Positions 8,913 through 16,785 of a DNA stretch of 37,586 nucleotides are shown here, one piece after another (the stretch's first letter is position 1; each line of letters opens with the position of its first letter). The stretch covers positions 1-37,586 of the forward strand of contig JAJCXN010000057.1 of assembly GCA_029263415.1 (NCBI GenBank). Direction: 5' to 3'. The stretch is from Acidobacteriota bacterium (GTDB lineage: Bacteria; Acidobacteriota; Thermoanaerobaculia; Multivoradales; Multivoraceae). Position numbers and translations under genes: made by a program. The notes under the pieces were generated by a model. That model made no database searches. It saw only the letters and a list, made by a program, of their open reading frames with translations, and was not told the DNA's origin.

Positions 8913-9436
8913 GGCTGCTCGAGCGCCGGCCTAGCTCGCGCTGGACAGCTGCCGAACTTAGGATGCCCCGCAGTGCGCCTTCACTACCCGATCGCCATCG
9001 CCATCGCCATCGCTTCGCTCTCGCGCAGACCCGTCGGCCCAGAACGCACCGGCACAGAACGCACCGGCAGATTCGACAAGACGACGACCCGAAAGCCTGA
9101 GCTGCCGAGCGGCAGCTCCGAGAATCACGATCTGCCGGCGACATGACCCATCTCCCAAAGAGGTTCAGTCGTCAGTTCAGCGGCCCCATGCCTTGTTGCC
9201 CCGGCATTTCCTCTCCAAAGAATCGGGACCGCTGGCGCGAGTGTGCCTCATCCGGCGGGCCACAATGAGCGGAGGACGCCTCACACCACACCTAGAGCGC
9301 CGGAGCCTCAGGCGCCACTTGGCACCGGGGCTCCCATCCGCAGGCTTTGTCTCTTCGTCATGGATCTGGCGCTAGATCCGGAAGACGATCGTGCTCCAAT
9401 GCGTAGCTCTTTGAACCACTGTTCAAGGAGAACAAG
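8913..9436. other. Gene-poor stretch beside the Lnt relic
   Basis: No frame has homology. It contains a 6-bp microsatellite (ATCGCC units, about 8991-9012) and a perfect 15-bp tandem duplication (CAGAACGCACCGGCA at 9040-9054 and 9055-9069). Both lie just beyond the breakpoint of the Lnt relic, so slippage or repair at the deletion site may explain them. The right end leads into the ribosome-binding site of the zinc-ribbon gene. Confidence 0.5.
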
Positions 9437-9646
9437 ATGCAACATCCAAACTGGTCCTGCCCGAAGTGTCACAACCGCGACTACCAGACCGATCAACTAC
9501 GGGCTACCGGCGGGATCTTCGCCAAAATATTCGATGTTCAGAACAAACGCTTTACCACGGTGAGTTGTCAGAGCTGTCAATACACTGAGATGTACCGAAC
9601 CAGCAGCAGCAAGCTTGGCAGCGTGTTCGACTTCTTTACCCAATAG
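9437..9646 (+). CDS. Small zinc-ribbon protein
   Basis: A 69-residue protein with two Cys knuckles, CPKC (residues 8-11) and CQSC, 33-37 residues apart, around a hydrophobic centre (IFAKIFDVQNKRFTTVSCQ). This is the layout of the small nucleic-acid-binding zinc-ribbon family (DUF2082-like), which are soluble cytoplasmic proteins of unknown role. A strong AAGGAGA ribosome-binding site precedes the ATG by 7 bases. Coding character is good and length is normal for the family. It stands alone. Confidence 0.85.
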   Translation: MQHPNWSCPKCHNRDYQTDQLRATGGIFAKIFDVQNKRFTTVSCQSCQYTEMYRTSSSKLGSVFDFFTQ

Positions 9647-9650
9647 CTTG

Positions 9651-9678
9651 CCTGCTCGCGAGGAAGCTGGCGAGCGGG
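9651..9678 (+). terminator. Possible hairpin after the zinc-ribbon gene
   Basis: GCTCGC (9654-9659) pairs with GCGAGC (9670-9675), extended by CC/GG outside, with a 10-base loop. It starts 5 bases after the stop. No T-run follows, so it is not a classic intrinsic terminator. Confidence 0.3.
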
Positions 9679-9934
9679 AGTCTCGACTCGGTCAGCGCCG
9701 ACGGCTCTGTGAGACACTAGGAGAAAGCGCTCCCTTCACCTAGACGTCACAGCTCTCAAGACTTCGGTACCTCACAGCCGCAACTCTGTTTGCAGAAGCT
9801 CGACGACAGGCTCATCTGTGGGCGGCCTTCGCATCAGATCTGGGAGCATCCCGGTTACTCTCTTGAAGGTCGATGAGCGACCCGCTTGGCTGACCGCCCG
9901 GGCGCCTACACCGACGCGGCAAACTCCCAGCTTC

Positions 9935-10666
9935 TCAGCCCTCGGCATTCTCCGATGGCATCGCCACGACGCGAATCACGACATCAAAAGCGTCCGAAAC
10001 ACGGATCGCCCCGAGCAACGCGGAATAGGCTTTGATCCCGAAGTCTGCGAAACGCAGGCTCGCAGTCGTCGAGATACTCAGTGAACCGTCATCGGCAGGC
10101 ACCGGCCATTCGAAGCGCAGCTCCTGCTCCACAGCCTGTCCGCGCACTTCGAGGACTAGGCGTGCCGTCGCCTCGGTGCCCTCCCGACGGAGCCGATCGA
10201 GAGACGCCCGGAGACGTGGATACTGTTCGGCGTCGAGTTGTTTCGTGCCGAGCATGCTGCGACGAACCTTGCGTCGATCCCTCTCGGACAGGTTGCTGAA
10301 AGGCCGCTCAAGCAGACCCAGTTCGAGCAGTTCGTCCTGCCAACGGCGATTCCACTCTCGGTCATCGACGACCAGATTCTCTACTGCGGCGTCGAGCGTA
10401 GCCTTCACCGTGCCAGGATTCGTTGCGTCGTAGCGCAACGTGATATCGGGTGCCACGGCGACGACGAGGTGCTCGTGGGCGAGCCCAGCCGCCATACCTT
10501 CCTTGTGGGTCACCACCGCAAACAAAGACTTCTCGAAATCCACTTTCCATTCGGCCTGCCTACTCGGAGGCGGCTCGACCTGAGCGTGCGGATCGCCGGT
10601 CCCAAGCGTTAGCCCGAGCAAAACGATTCCGAATCCGAACACCCTCTGCGCTGCCAAGTGAGTCAA
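9935..10666 (-). CDS. YceI-like secreted protein
   Basis: A 243-residue protein whose start is read as TTG at 10666, overlapping the protease stop (TTGA). A signal peptide is present (VFGFGIVLLGLTLGTGDPHA). The mature part resembles YceI: an N-terminal strand (WKVDFEKSLFAVVTHKEG), GLAHEHLV, a central MLGTKQLDAEQYPRLRASLD like the YceI 'sd.LD..kyP.i.f' segment, and beta strands to the end. YceI proteins are lipocalin-like barrels binding polyisoprenoid or amide lipids in the periplasm. It is the last gene of the sigma/anti-sigma/protease operon, so it may be an effector or lipid-binding partner. An internal GTG at residue 9 is an alternative start. Confidence 0.75.
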   Translation of the reverse strand: MTHLAAQRVFGFGIVLLGLTLGTGDPHAQVEPPPSRQAEWKVDFEKSLFAVVTHKEGMAAGLAHEHLVVAVAPDITLRYDATNPGTVKATLDAAVENLVVDDREWNRRWQDELLELGLLERPFSNLSERDRRKVRRSMLGTKQLDAEQYPRLRASLDRLRREGTEATARLVLEVRGQAVEQELRFEWPVPADDGSLSISTTASLRFADFGIKAYSALLGAIRVSDAFDVVIRVVAMPSENAEG

Positions 10667-11940
10667 GTGCAGTTTCCTCCAGTCAGCTTTGCCAAGGCGG
10701 CACAGGCATCGACCACCGCTTGGCCAGGATTGTCACGCGCAGTTTCGCGCAAGAGCTCAAGTATCTCGCCAGATGTAATTTCCGGGCGATGTTCGAGAAT
10801 AAGAGCGGCAACACCTGCCACCTGGGCCGAGGCCATCGACGAGCCACTCCAAAAGTCATAGCCGCCTCCGGGCACAGTGGCGAGCACCTCCTCGCCTGGA
10901 GCGGCCAATGCAGCAAGAGAGTTTTCTCCGCCTCCTGTGTCCACAAAACCTTCGGTCGAAGCCGTCAACGCTCGCACCGCGATAACACCATGCAGAGACG
11001 CCGGGAAGCGAGGAGGGCGCGTCGGCCATGCTGCAACAACCACAACACCCCGATCGATTGCTTCCTCGATCAGTCTGCGCAGGATCGGTTCTTCAGGACC
11101 GGCCAGACTGAGGTTGATGACCTGAGCAGCCTCGGCCACAGCAAAGTCTAGAGCCAACGCTAACGTGTAGCTGTCGCACACCGCGCGCCGCCCGCCTTCC
11201 GGCTCGGGCCAGCAAGCCTTGAGAATCTGCAGCTCGGCCTCTGGCGCGACACCGAGCATGCCGCTTCCATCTCGATGATCGGCCGCTATCAACCCAGCAA
11301 CCGCAGTGCCGTGGGCATCACGAACAAAGCTCTCGGGCTGATCTGCGACGAAGTTCCGGGCCACCGCAACGCGGCTTCCATACTCCTGATGCCCGAGGTC
11401 TGCGCCAGTGTCTACTACCGCAACCCGCACTCCACGCCCAGTGGCAAGAAGGTGCGCCTGATCGAGTCGCAAAACGTCCGCCGCGCGTTGAAATCGCCGG
11501 TACGAGCGCTCTTCTGCGGTCTGCCGACTGGCCTGCGAACCTTGGACGTTGAATTGACTCACAACTTGCGCCATATCGACGCGATGGTCATTTTCGAGAC
11601 CCCGCACCAGTACATCCTGATCCACGCGCCTCGGGATCTCGAAGACGACACACTGCACGCCGAGTGAACGCATCTTCCAAGCTGCCACGAAGCGCAGCTG
11701 GTACTGCTCGACCAACTCCTCCACAGAACGGCGCACTAGGAACTTCGAGGTGGCAGGCAGAGTCACCATGACACGCGGCGTCTGCCTCGCAGGATCGTCC
11801 TGCCCACCGCCTCCGACCGTAGCCGTACCGCAGGCCACCTGACTCAACCCGATCGCAACGATTAGGGCAGGCAACCTCAACGCACCTGCGACCGAGCTAG
11901 CCCAGCGGTCGCGCAGCCGCAGGCGATCTTGCTCATTCAT
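10663..11940 (-). CDS. Exported S8 (subtilisin-like) serine protease, divergent
   Basis: The ATG at 11940 is chosen (GGAGG about 9 bases upstream, overlapping the anti-sigma stop by 8 bases); a TTG 18 bases earlier is less likely. The 425-residue product has an N-terminal hydrophobic segment ending LSQVACG, so signal peptide or weak lipobox, then a propeptide-like region (residues about 54-130, including RRSVEELVEQYQLRFVAAW), then a peptidase S8 domain: Asp in VAVVDTGAD (D177), His in RDAHGTAVAG (H210) and Ser in SGSSMASAQVAG (S368). The segment that should contain the oxyanion-hole Asn (AAGN) reads VVVVAAWPTRPP, so that Asn is missing. It may be a slow, specialised or regulatory protease. 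Its place right after the anti-sigma gene suggests a role in releasing the sigma factor. Confidence 0.9.
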   Translation of the reverse strand: MNEQDRLRLRDRWASSVAGALRLPALIVAIGLSQVACGTATVGGGGQDDPARQTPRVMVTLPATSKFLVRRSVEELVEQYQLRFVAAWKMRSLGVQCVVFEIPRRVDQDVLVRGLENDHRVDMAQVVSQFNVQGSQASRQTAEERSYRRFQRAADVLRLDQAHLLATGRGVRVAVVDTGADLGHQEYGSRVAVARNFVADQPESFVRDAHGTAVAGLIAADHRDGSGMLGVAPEAELQILKACWPEPEGGRRAVCDSYTLALALDFAVAEAAQVINLSLAGPEEPILRRLIEEAIDRGVVVVAAWPTRPPRFPASLHGVIAVRALTASTEGFVDTGGGENSLAALAAPGEEVLATVPGGGYDFWSGSSMASAQVAGVAALILEHRPEITSGEILELLRETARDNPGQAVVDACAALAKLTGGNCT

Positions 11941-12709
11941 AATGTACCGCCTCCACAAACGTTATCCGCTCGTCAGCGCGTAGCTCCGTGACGACGCGCG
12001 CCGGCAAGAGGCCCGATCCACCTGGTGAGCGACGCAACGAATAGACACCCATTAACGTCGGGCCGGAAACGATCTCTAACTCGTGGTCGAGAAGAAGCGC
12101 GCGCAAAGACGCCTCGGCGACCTCCTCCTCGAAGATCACTCGCAGCTCGCCGGTGCTCATCGGCGACTGCTTCCGGCCACTACCAGCTGGCTCGGACAAG
12201 GTTCGGAACGCAGGCTGCTGGGCCTGCTCGCGTGTGGGGACGTCGGCACCGAGGCGCCATAGCAGGCCGATGGCAAACAGCGTCGCCGCCGCGGCGACAG
12301 CCCATCCCGTCCAGAGGGACCAGGCTTGCTGAGTGGTTCGCGGCCCGACGACCGCTCGCCGTGAGCCGACGGATTCGGTTGCCCTCGGACCGCCCGCATC
12401 AGTGCAACCTGCATCGTTTGCGCGGACAACGGTGGTTTCGTACTCGTGGGCTTTCTCGTGGGCCTCGATTCGTTCCATAAGCCGCTGCAGGCGACGCGTG
12501 GACGGCTCGAAGCGATCGTCCGAAGTCAGCTCGACCGCACAGCGCAGCTCCGAGAGAAAGAGCAACTCTTCCCGACAGGTCGGCGAAACCTCGAGGTGCC
12601 TCAAGACTCGCTCTAGTTCGCCGTCCTCTAGAGTTCCGTTGGCCAACCAAGGAAGGAGACGCCAAACCTCGAGTTCGTCGTGCTGCCAGATGTGCTCGTC
12701 AGAATCCAT
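11933..12709 (-). CDS. Anti-sigma factor with subtilisin-propeptide-like outer domain
   Basis: The ATG at 12709 overlaps the sigma stop by 11 bases and begins MDSDEHIWQHDELEVWRLLP. Product is 258 residues. The cytoplasmic part (about 1-130) has the anti-sigma layout WLANGTLEDGELERVLRHLE, but the zinc-finger Cys pair is reduced to one Cys (HLEVSPTC). One TM helix lies at about 132-153 (WTGWAVAAAATLFAIGLLW). The outer part (about 188-255) reads TGELRVIFEEEVAEASLRAL, LEIVSGPTLMGVYSLRR, and ELRADERITFVEAV: the beta-alpha-beta pattern of I9/S8 propeptides. The next gene encodes an S8 protease, so the outer domain may bind it. Anti-sigma role is inferred from position and layout and is likely. Confidence 0.82.
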   Translation of the reverse strand: MDSDEHIWQHDELEVWRLLPWLANGTLEDGELERVLRHLEVSPTCREELLFLSELRCAVELTSDDRFEPSTRRLQRLMERIEAHEKAHEYETTVVRANDAGCTDAGGPRATESVGSRRAVVGPRTTQQAWSLWTGWAVAAAATLFAIGLLWRLGADVPTREQAQQPAFRTLSEPAGSGRKQSPMSTGELRVIFEEEVAEASLRALLLDHELEIVSGPTLMGVYSLRRSPGGSGLLPARVVTELRADERITFVEAVHYE

Positions 12710-13265
12710 GACTACTCTTTTCTGCACGCACACCACCCCTTAGACCACCACGCTGGAGAGACTTGCGTAGCTTCTTGCGGGCAAAGAACATGCGGGTTTT
12801 CACTGTACTGACCGGACAATCGAGAATCTCGGCGATCTCTGGATAGGAACATCCTTCGTAGTAGGTCAGCGTCACCACCGCTCGGTGTTCCGGTGAAAGC
12901 TCGTCGAGAGCGCGCCTCAGCGCCCCGCGCGCAATGACGGCACCTAGCTCGGGATCCTCCCCTACCTGTTCCGGGGACTCGTCGAGAGATTCTTCCTCGC
13001 GTCGCCGACGCAGAGCAGCCATCGCCTGATGGTGTGCGATGCCGAAGACCCAGGTTGAAACACGGGATCGCCCCTGGAACTTCTCGGCGTCCTTCCACAC
13101 CGCGAATAGTGTGTCGTCGACAACCTCCTCCACCGTTTCCACATCGGGTACCCACCGGGCCACGAAGCCGAACAGGCGTCGGCGATAGCGCCGATAGAGG
13201 GCTTCAAAAGCAGCACGGTCGCGTTGCGCGACCATCTGTAGAAGTTCGGTGTCAGTGGAGTGCAT
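12699..13265 (-). CDS. ECF sigma-70-family RNA polymerase sigma factor
   Basis: The frame is open to 13415, but the ATG at 13265 (MHSTDTELLQMVAQRDRAAF) fits the ECF start; the ATG at 13343 is an alternative. Region 2 runs FEALYRRYRRRLFGFVARW to TLFAVWKDAEKFQGRSRVST, with WVFGIAHHQAMAALRRRR as region 2.4 and after; region 4 is LSPEHRAVVTLTYYEGCSYP, EIAEILDCPVSTVKTRMFFA. Product is 188 residues, normal for ECF. It heads a four-gene operon in which every junction overlaps. A perfect 25-bp palindrome lies 140 bases upstream (13406-13430), in the region shared with the divergent cupredoxin gene, and could serve autoregulation. Confidence 0.92.
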   Translation of the reverse strand: MHSTDTELLQMVAQRDRAAFEALYRRYRRRLFGFVARWVPDVETVEEVVDDTLFAVWKDAEKFQGRSRVSTWVFGIAHHQAMAALRRRREEESLDESPEQVGEDPELGAVIARGALRRALDELSPEHRAVVTLTYYEGCSYPEIAEILDCPVSTVKTRMFFARKKLRKSLQRGGLRGGVRAEKSSHGF

Positions 13266-13405
13266 TGGCAATCGTGTCGGGGTCGAGGGCGACCCGGGCT
13301 GCTTCTCGAAACCGGCAATTCGTGCTGAGACCTTCTGCCTCATTCTCTCACTCGAACAGAGTGAGGCAAACGAAGCCTCATCCGGTCTGTAGCGAAAAGC
13401 GCATG

Positions 13406-13430
13406 TTCGGTTCAATCGTTTTGAACCGAA
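13406..13430. promoter_or_regulatory. Perfect 25-bp palindrome in the divergent promoter region
   Basis: TTCGGTTCAA (13406-13415) and TTGAACCGAA (13421-13430) are exact reverse complements around a 5-base centre TCGTT. It lies between the sigma operon (minus) and the cupredoxin gene (plus). Each half also contains TTGAAC, which resembles a -35 box reading outwards on each strand, so the site may be both operator and paired promoter. No regulator is assigned. Confidence 0.6.
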
Positions 13431-13530
13431 TCTGCATTCTTGAACACATACCCGTTGGCCGACGGATCTGTCGGCGCCCTACTTCGCTCATCAAGAACGA
13501 CATCTACACCCGTCCGCAAGGGAGAACACT

Positions 13531-14973
13531 GTGGCCAATACAGGCAAAACTCGACTCATCCTTTCCGCGTTCTGCGCGGTTCTTGCCCTCTGCCTCATGG
13601 CCGCTCCTGGTGCTGCCGCGGAACACACAATCGAAGCTCGCAGCAACAACACGTTCTTCCCGGCTAACCTGACCATCGAGGTCGGCGACACCGTGACTTT
13701 CGTCAACGTCGGCGGGTTTCACAACGTCGCAGCCAATGACGGTAGTTTCCGGTGCGCCAATGGATGCGACGGTAACGGCGGCAGCGGCGCCCCGGGGACA
13801 GGTTGGAGTTTCAACCTCACCTTCAACGATCCCGGAACGATCGGGTACCACTGTCAGCCTCATCAGGCGCTCGGCATGACCGGCACGATCACAGTGCAGA
13901 CGGCCGCCAATGACGAGCCCGGCAACCTACGCTTCGCCACCGCGTCCGCATCACGCCTCGAGAGCGCTGGCAGTTTCTCCGTGTCGGTCGACCGCGTCGG
14001 CGGCGATGACGGCGCCGTGTCCGTCAGCTACTCAACCTCCAACGGTTCAGCGCTTGCGGGCTCCGACTACACCTCCACCAGCGGCGTGCTCAACTGGGCG
14101 AGCGGCGACGACGGAACGAGATCATTTCAGGTGCCCATCCTCGACGATGCGCAGACCGAGAACGACGAAACCATCAACGTGGCACTCTCCAACCCGACCG
14201 GCGGTGCAGGCCTCGCTACGCCATCCAACTCCACGCTGACGATTGGTGATGACGACGACAGCGCGCCTGCCCCGGGCGAACTCGGGTTCGTCTCGAGCCA
14301 GTTCAACGCCGGTGAAGCGCAGGGTACTCACACCGTTACGGTTCAGCGCACCGGGGGCACCGATGGCGCAGTCGGTGTCGACTACGCCACCTCCGACGGC
14401 TCCGCTCTCGATGGCTCGGACTACACAGTCGTCAGCGGAACGCTGCAATGGAACGACGGCGAAGGCGGCACCAAGAACTTCGATGTCACTTTGCTGGACG
14501 ATGACCAGGCCGAAAACAGCGAGTCGGTCAACTTGGCGCTGTCGAATCCTTCCGGCGGAGCGACCCTTGGCACCTCAAGTGCGACGCTCGAGATCGCTGA
14601 CGACGACGCGAGCGACGGTTGCATAGAGGATGCAACCACTCTCTGCCTTACGGCTTCGAATCGGTTCCTTGTACGGGTCGACTGGCGCACCGTGCAAGAC
14701 GACACCGGGCCAGGCCGGGTGATTCCCTTCGCTCCAGTCGACACGGGACTCTTCTGGTTCTTCGACGCCAACAACGCCGAGATCCTGGTCAAGGTACTCA
14801 ACGGTTGCGCCATCACCAACCACTACTGGGTGTTCGCCGCAGCATCAACTGACGTTGAGTACACGATGACCGTCACAGACACCGCAAACGGTCTATCGCA
14901 GACCTACGTCAACGTGCTCGGCGAGCGGGCGCCGGCCGTCACGGACACCGCAGCCTTCGCCACATGCCCGTGA
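13531..14973 (+). CDS. Secreted cupredoxin / Calx-beta protein with C-terminal FWFF-KVL domain
   Basis: GTG start with GGGAG about 7 bases upstream. A signal peptide (residues 1-30, ending AAPGAAAEH) is followed by a plastocyanin-like blue-copper domain (about 31-125) with the full type-1 copper set: H64 in FHN, C108, H111 and M116 in YHCQPHQALGM. Two Calx-beta repeats follow (about 131-243 and 250-360; each with the SDYT..SGxLxW and LDDxxxEN(D/S)E signatures), acidic and probably Ca-binding. The last 115 residues form a separate domain: LCLTASNRFLVRVDW, GLFWFFDANNAEILVKVLNG and HYWVFAAAS, flanked by Cys. That domain recurs twice in the protein at 28661-30898. The stop overlaps the next start by 10 bases. 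It probably acts outside the cell in redox or adhesion. Confidence 0.88.
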   Translation: MANTGKTRLILSAFCAVLALCLMAAPGAAAEHTIEARSNNTFFPANLTIEVGDTVTFVNVGGFHNVAANDGSFRCANGCDGNGGSGAPGTGWSFNLTFNDPGTIGYHCQPHQALGMTGTITVQTAANDEPGNLRFATASASRLESAGSFSVSVDRVGGDDGAVSVSYSTSNGSALAGSDYTSTSGVLNWASGDDGTRSFQVPILDDAQTENDETINVALSNPTGGAGLATPSNSTLTIGDDDDSAPAPGELGFVSSQFNAGEAQGTHTVTVQRTGGTDGAVGVDYATSDGSALDGSDYTVVSGTLQWNDGEGGTKNFDVTLLDDDQAENSESVNLALSNPSGGATLGTSSATLEIADDDASDGCIEDATTLCLTASNRFLVRVDWRTVQDDTGPGRVIPFAPVDTGLFWFFDANNAEILVKVLNGCAITNHYWVFAAASTDVEYTMTVTDTANGLSQTYVNVLGERAPAVTDTAAFATCP

Positions 14974-15896
14974 GATCAACCGCAACGCGCGTCTGGCCTC
15001 TTGCTCTACTGGCATGCCTGGCGGTCGTCAGTTCGACCCTGGCCCAGGAAGTATTCGACCCCATCGAAGACCTCGAGTTCGACGCGCCCGAAGCGTGGGC
15101 GATGAACTACTTCGCTTCGGCGACCTTGCCAGCTGGCCGTGCGTTGGATTCCGACCTCGAGCGCGGAGGCATCGATGTCGGCTTCGAGATCCTGCATCTT
15201 CCCCATCTCAACCAAGAACAACGCACCGTCGGCTTCGGTGGGTTCAAGGAGGAGGATTTCAACCGCTCGCCAGCGGCAGCCCGAATGTTCGGACGCTTCG
15301 GTTTGGGTGGAGGATGGCGCCTCGAAGTCGGATGGGCGCCGCCAGTGGAGGTTGATGGGGTCGAAGCAGACCTCTGGTCTGTTGCCGTCGAGAAGGACTT
15401 ATGGCGCGGCGCACGCATGGGCCTCGGCACCCGGATTCACGGTCAAACCGGAACAATCGCCGGCGACTTGACCTGTAAGGCAGGCGAGGAACTCTCACCG
15501 GCGGGTTCGCCCGGCAACCTGTTCGCCTGCGAGGCTCCCTCGCGCGACGAGATGCAACTCAACTCCGTCGGCGTCGAGCTGGTGGCCTCCCACGAGCTCG
15601 GCCGGAACGGTGCTGGACCTGCGCTGCATGGTGGAATCTCTTGGAACAGGCTCGACACTGAGTTTCAAGTCGACGCGCTGACCTTCGGCATTCGGGACCG
15701 AAGTCTATTGCGCTCCGACGGCGAAACTCTCACGGTGCGCGCCGGCGCGAGCTGGCGGTTCTCTCGCTCACAACTTGTGACCCAAGTGCTCTGGGCCCCA
15801 CTCCAGGTACGGCGCCTCGAAGGTCCGAGCCTGGGCCCCGCGCAGAGCGACGACCTCGTTCACGTCCGCCTGTCCTGGACACGACGGTTGCGTTGA
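14964..15896 (+). CDS. Putative outer-membrane beta-barrel protein
   Basis: The ATG at 14964 lies inside the end of the cupredoxin gene (ATGCCCGTGA, 10-base overlap), which implies translational coupling. The 310-residue product has a signal peptide (PLALLACLAVVSSTLAQ) and then alternating amphipathic segments rich in Gly and aromatic residues (for example GLGGGWRLEVGWAPPVEVDG, ARMGLGTRIHGQTG, LTVRAGASWRFS), ending in VHVRLSWTRRLR. The pattern suits a barrel of 10-14 strands, although the C-terminus lacks the usual terminal Phe. Two cysteines (DLTCKAGE and FACEAP) could form a disulfide in a loop. No named family recognised; function might be transport for, or anchoring of, the secreted partner. 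Confidence 0.65.
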   Translation: MPVRSTATRVWPLALLACLAVVSSTLAQEVFDPIEDLEFDAPEAWAMNYFASATLPAGRALDSDLERGGIDVGFEILHLPHLNQEQRTVGFGGFKEEDFNRSPAAARMFGRFGLGGGWRLEVGWAPPVEVDGVEADLWSVAVEKDLWRGARMGLGTRIHGQTGTIAGDLTCKAGEELSPAGSPGNLFACEAPSRDEMQLNSVGVELVASHELGRNGAGPALHGGISWNRLDTEFQVDALTFGIRDRSLLRSDGETLTVRAGASWRFSRSQLVTQVLWAPLQVRRLEGPSLGPAQSDDLVHVRLSWTRRLR

Positions 15897-16252
15897 GCAA
15901 AGGGGAAAACGGAAGGGATGAACAATGGAATTGAACTGAAGAGCTCAGGCCATCAACGGACGATGGGCTCGGTGACTGTGACTTCGGAGCCATACCTCCG
16001 GGGATGCTGATGTCACTTCTCGGAGAAGTTGGGATGGATCTCTGTGCTCCTGCATTGGTCCCTTTCGAGCCGCCTACCGGTTCTAGCTCAGTCAGCCCCG
16101 CTGAACGTCACACCGAAGTTGAGAACCGTAGCTCGGAGTAGTCGCGCCTACCTCGGCAACTCTGATGGTGATGGAAGGGGTAGTAGCTTCGGGATCTCTT
16201 ACTAGACCAGGAGGCGACGCCCTAGTTGAGTCGACCTCGAGATTCTCGCCTT

Positions 16253-16333
16253 ACTCAGAGGCCTGCTTCCCCACTAGGCCGAGCGATCGGTAGCCGGCAA
16301 GCTCGAACAACCTCGACGAGAGCCTGTGTCGGA
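16253..16333. repeat. 80-bp dispersed repeat, copy A
   Basis: About 80% identical by eye to positions 33481-33560, same orientation. The best-kept blocks are GCCTGCTTCCCCACT, CCGAGCG, and CCTCGACGAGA. In both copies, on the minus strand, one frame ends with the same stop position after SGEAG. Function unknown. Confidence 0.65.
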
Positions 16334-16373
16334 CCGGGCTTGTGAGGCCGGGCTTGTGAGGCCGGGCTTGTCG
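16332..16373. repeat. 14-bp tandem repeat, three units
   Basis: Units GACCGGGCTTGTGA, GGCCGGGCTTGTGA and GGCCGGGCTTGTCG follow one another directly at the right edge of dispersed repeat A. Likely slippage or an iterated site. Confidence 0.85.
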
Positions 16374-16745
16374 CGGAAAAATGCTCAATGTCTGCGACAG
16401 GTGAAAGAGGTCTCCAAGACCGTTGTGCTGAATCGGGGATGTACAGCCGTGAGCGTGATTGGACATGAACGGCACATCGCGCAGCTTCATGCCGTAACTC
16501 GTTTGGTAACAGCCTTAACGCACCAGCGATGAGCGCTTCTCAGGACGAAGAAGTGTCGCGCCTGAAATGACTACAGCGTGGCTTCATGAAGCTCGTGAGC
16601 GAGCGTTTGTCTGATGGGCTGGAATGATCTTTGGTCTCATACTCCAAAGACGTAATCCGTGACTCACTCGCAGGAGTATCCGAGAATTGGCAGCAGCAAA
16701 GAACAGCCGACTGGCCACCGGAGCCCGCTGCTGTAGAACACTCCG

Positions 16746-16785
16746 TCCTCTCTCCGGGCGCTCTGTCCTCTCTCCGAGCGCTCTG
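16746..16785. repeat. 20-bp tandem duplication at the permease 2 stop
   Basis: TCCTCTCTCCGGGCGCTCTG (16746-16765) is repeated with one change at 16766-16785, ending exactly at the stop codon of the minus-strand permease gene. GGGCGC/GAGCGC centres are partly palindromic, so it could affect transcript ends. Confidence 0.85.

Larger units (their letters stand above)
15897..16785. other. Long gene-poor region with repeats
   Basis: Nearly 900 bases without a supportable gene. It contains one copy of an 80-bp dispersed repeat (16253-16333), a three-unit 14-bp tandem repeat (16332-16373) and a two-unit 20-bp repeat abutting the stop of permease 2 (16746-16785). Frames around 16250-16530 read fairly smoothly on both strands (for example AVSVIGHERHIAQLHA on plus), which could be a decayed gene, but I recognise no family. 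Confidence 0.5.

Noticed and set aside
8257-9144. Long minus-strand frame (about 295 codons) over the Lnt relic
   Set aside because: Arg/Ser/Cys-rich shadow of the relic frame; the true homology is in another frame (8493-8912).
16251-16532. Possible small gene around dispersed repeat A (AVSVIGHERHIAQLHA on plus; GYRSLGLVGKQASE on minus)
   Set aside because: Frames on both strands look equally smooth, no start signals, and part of the similarity is the repeat itself; treated as a repeat region.
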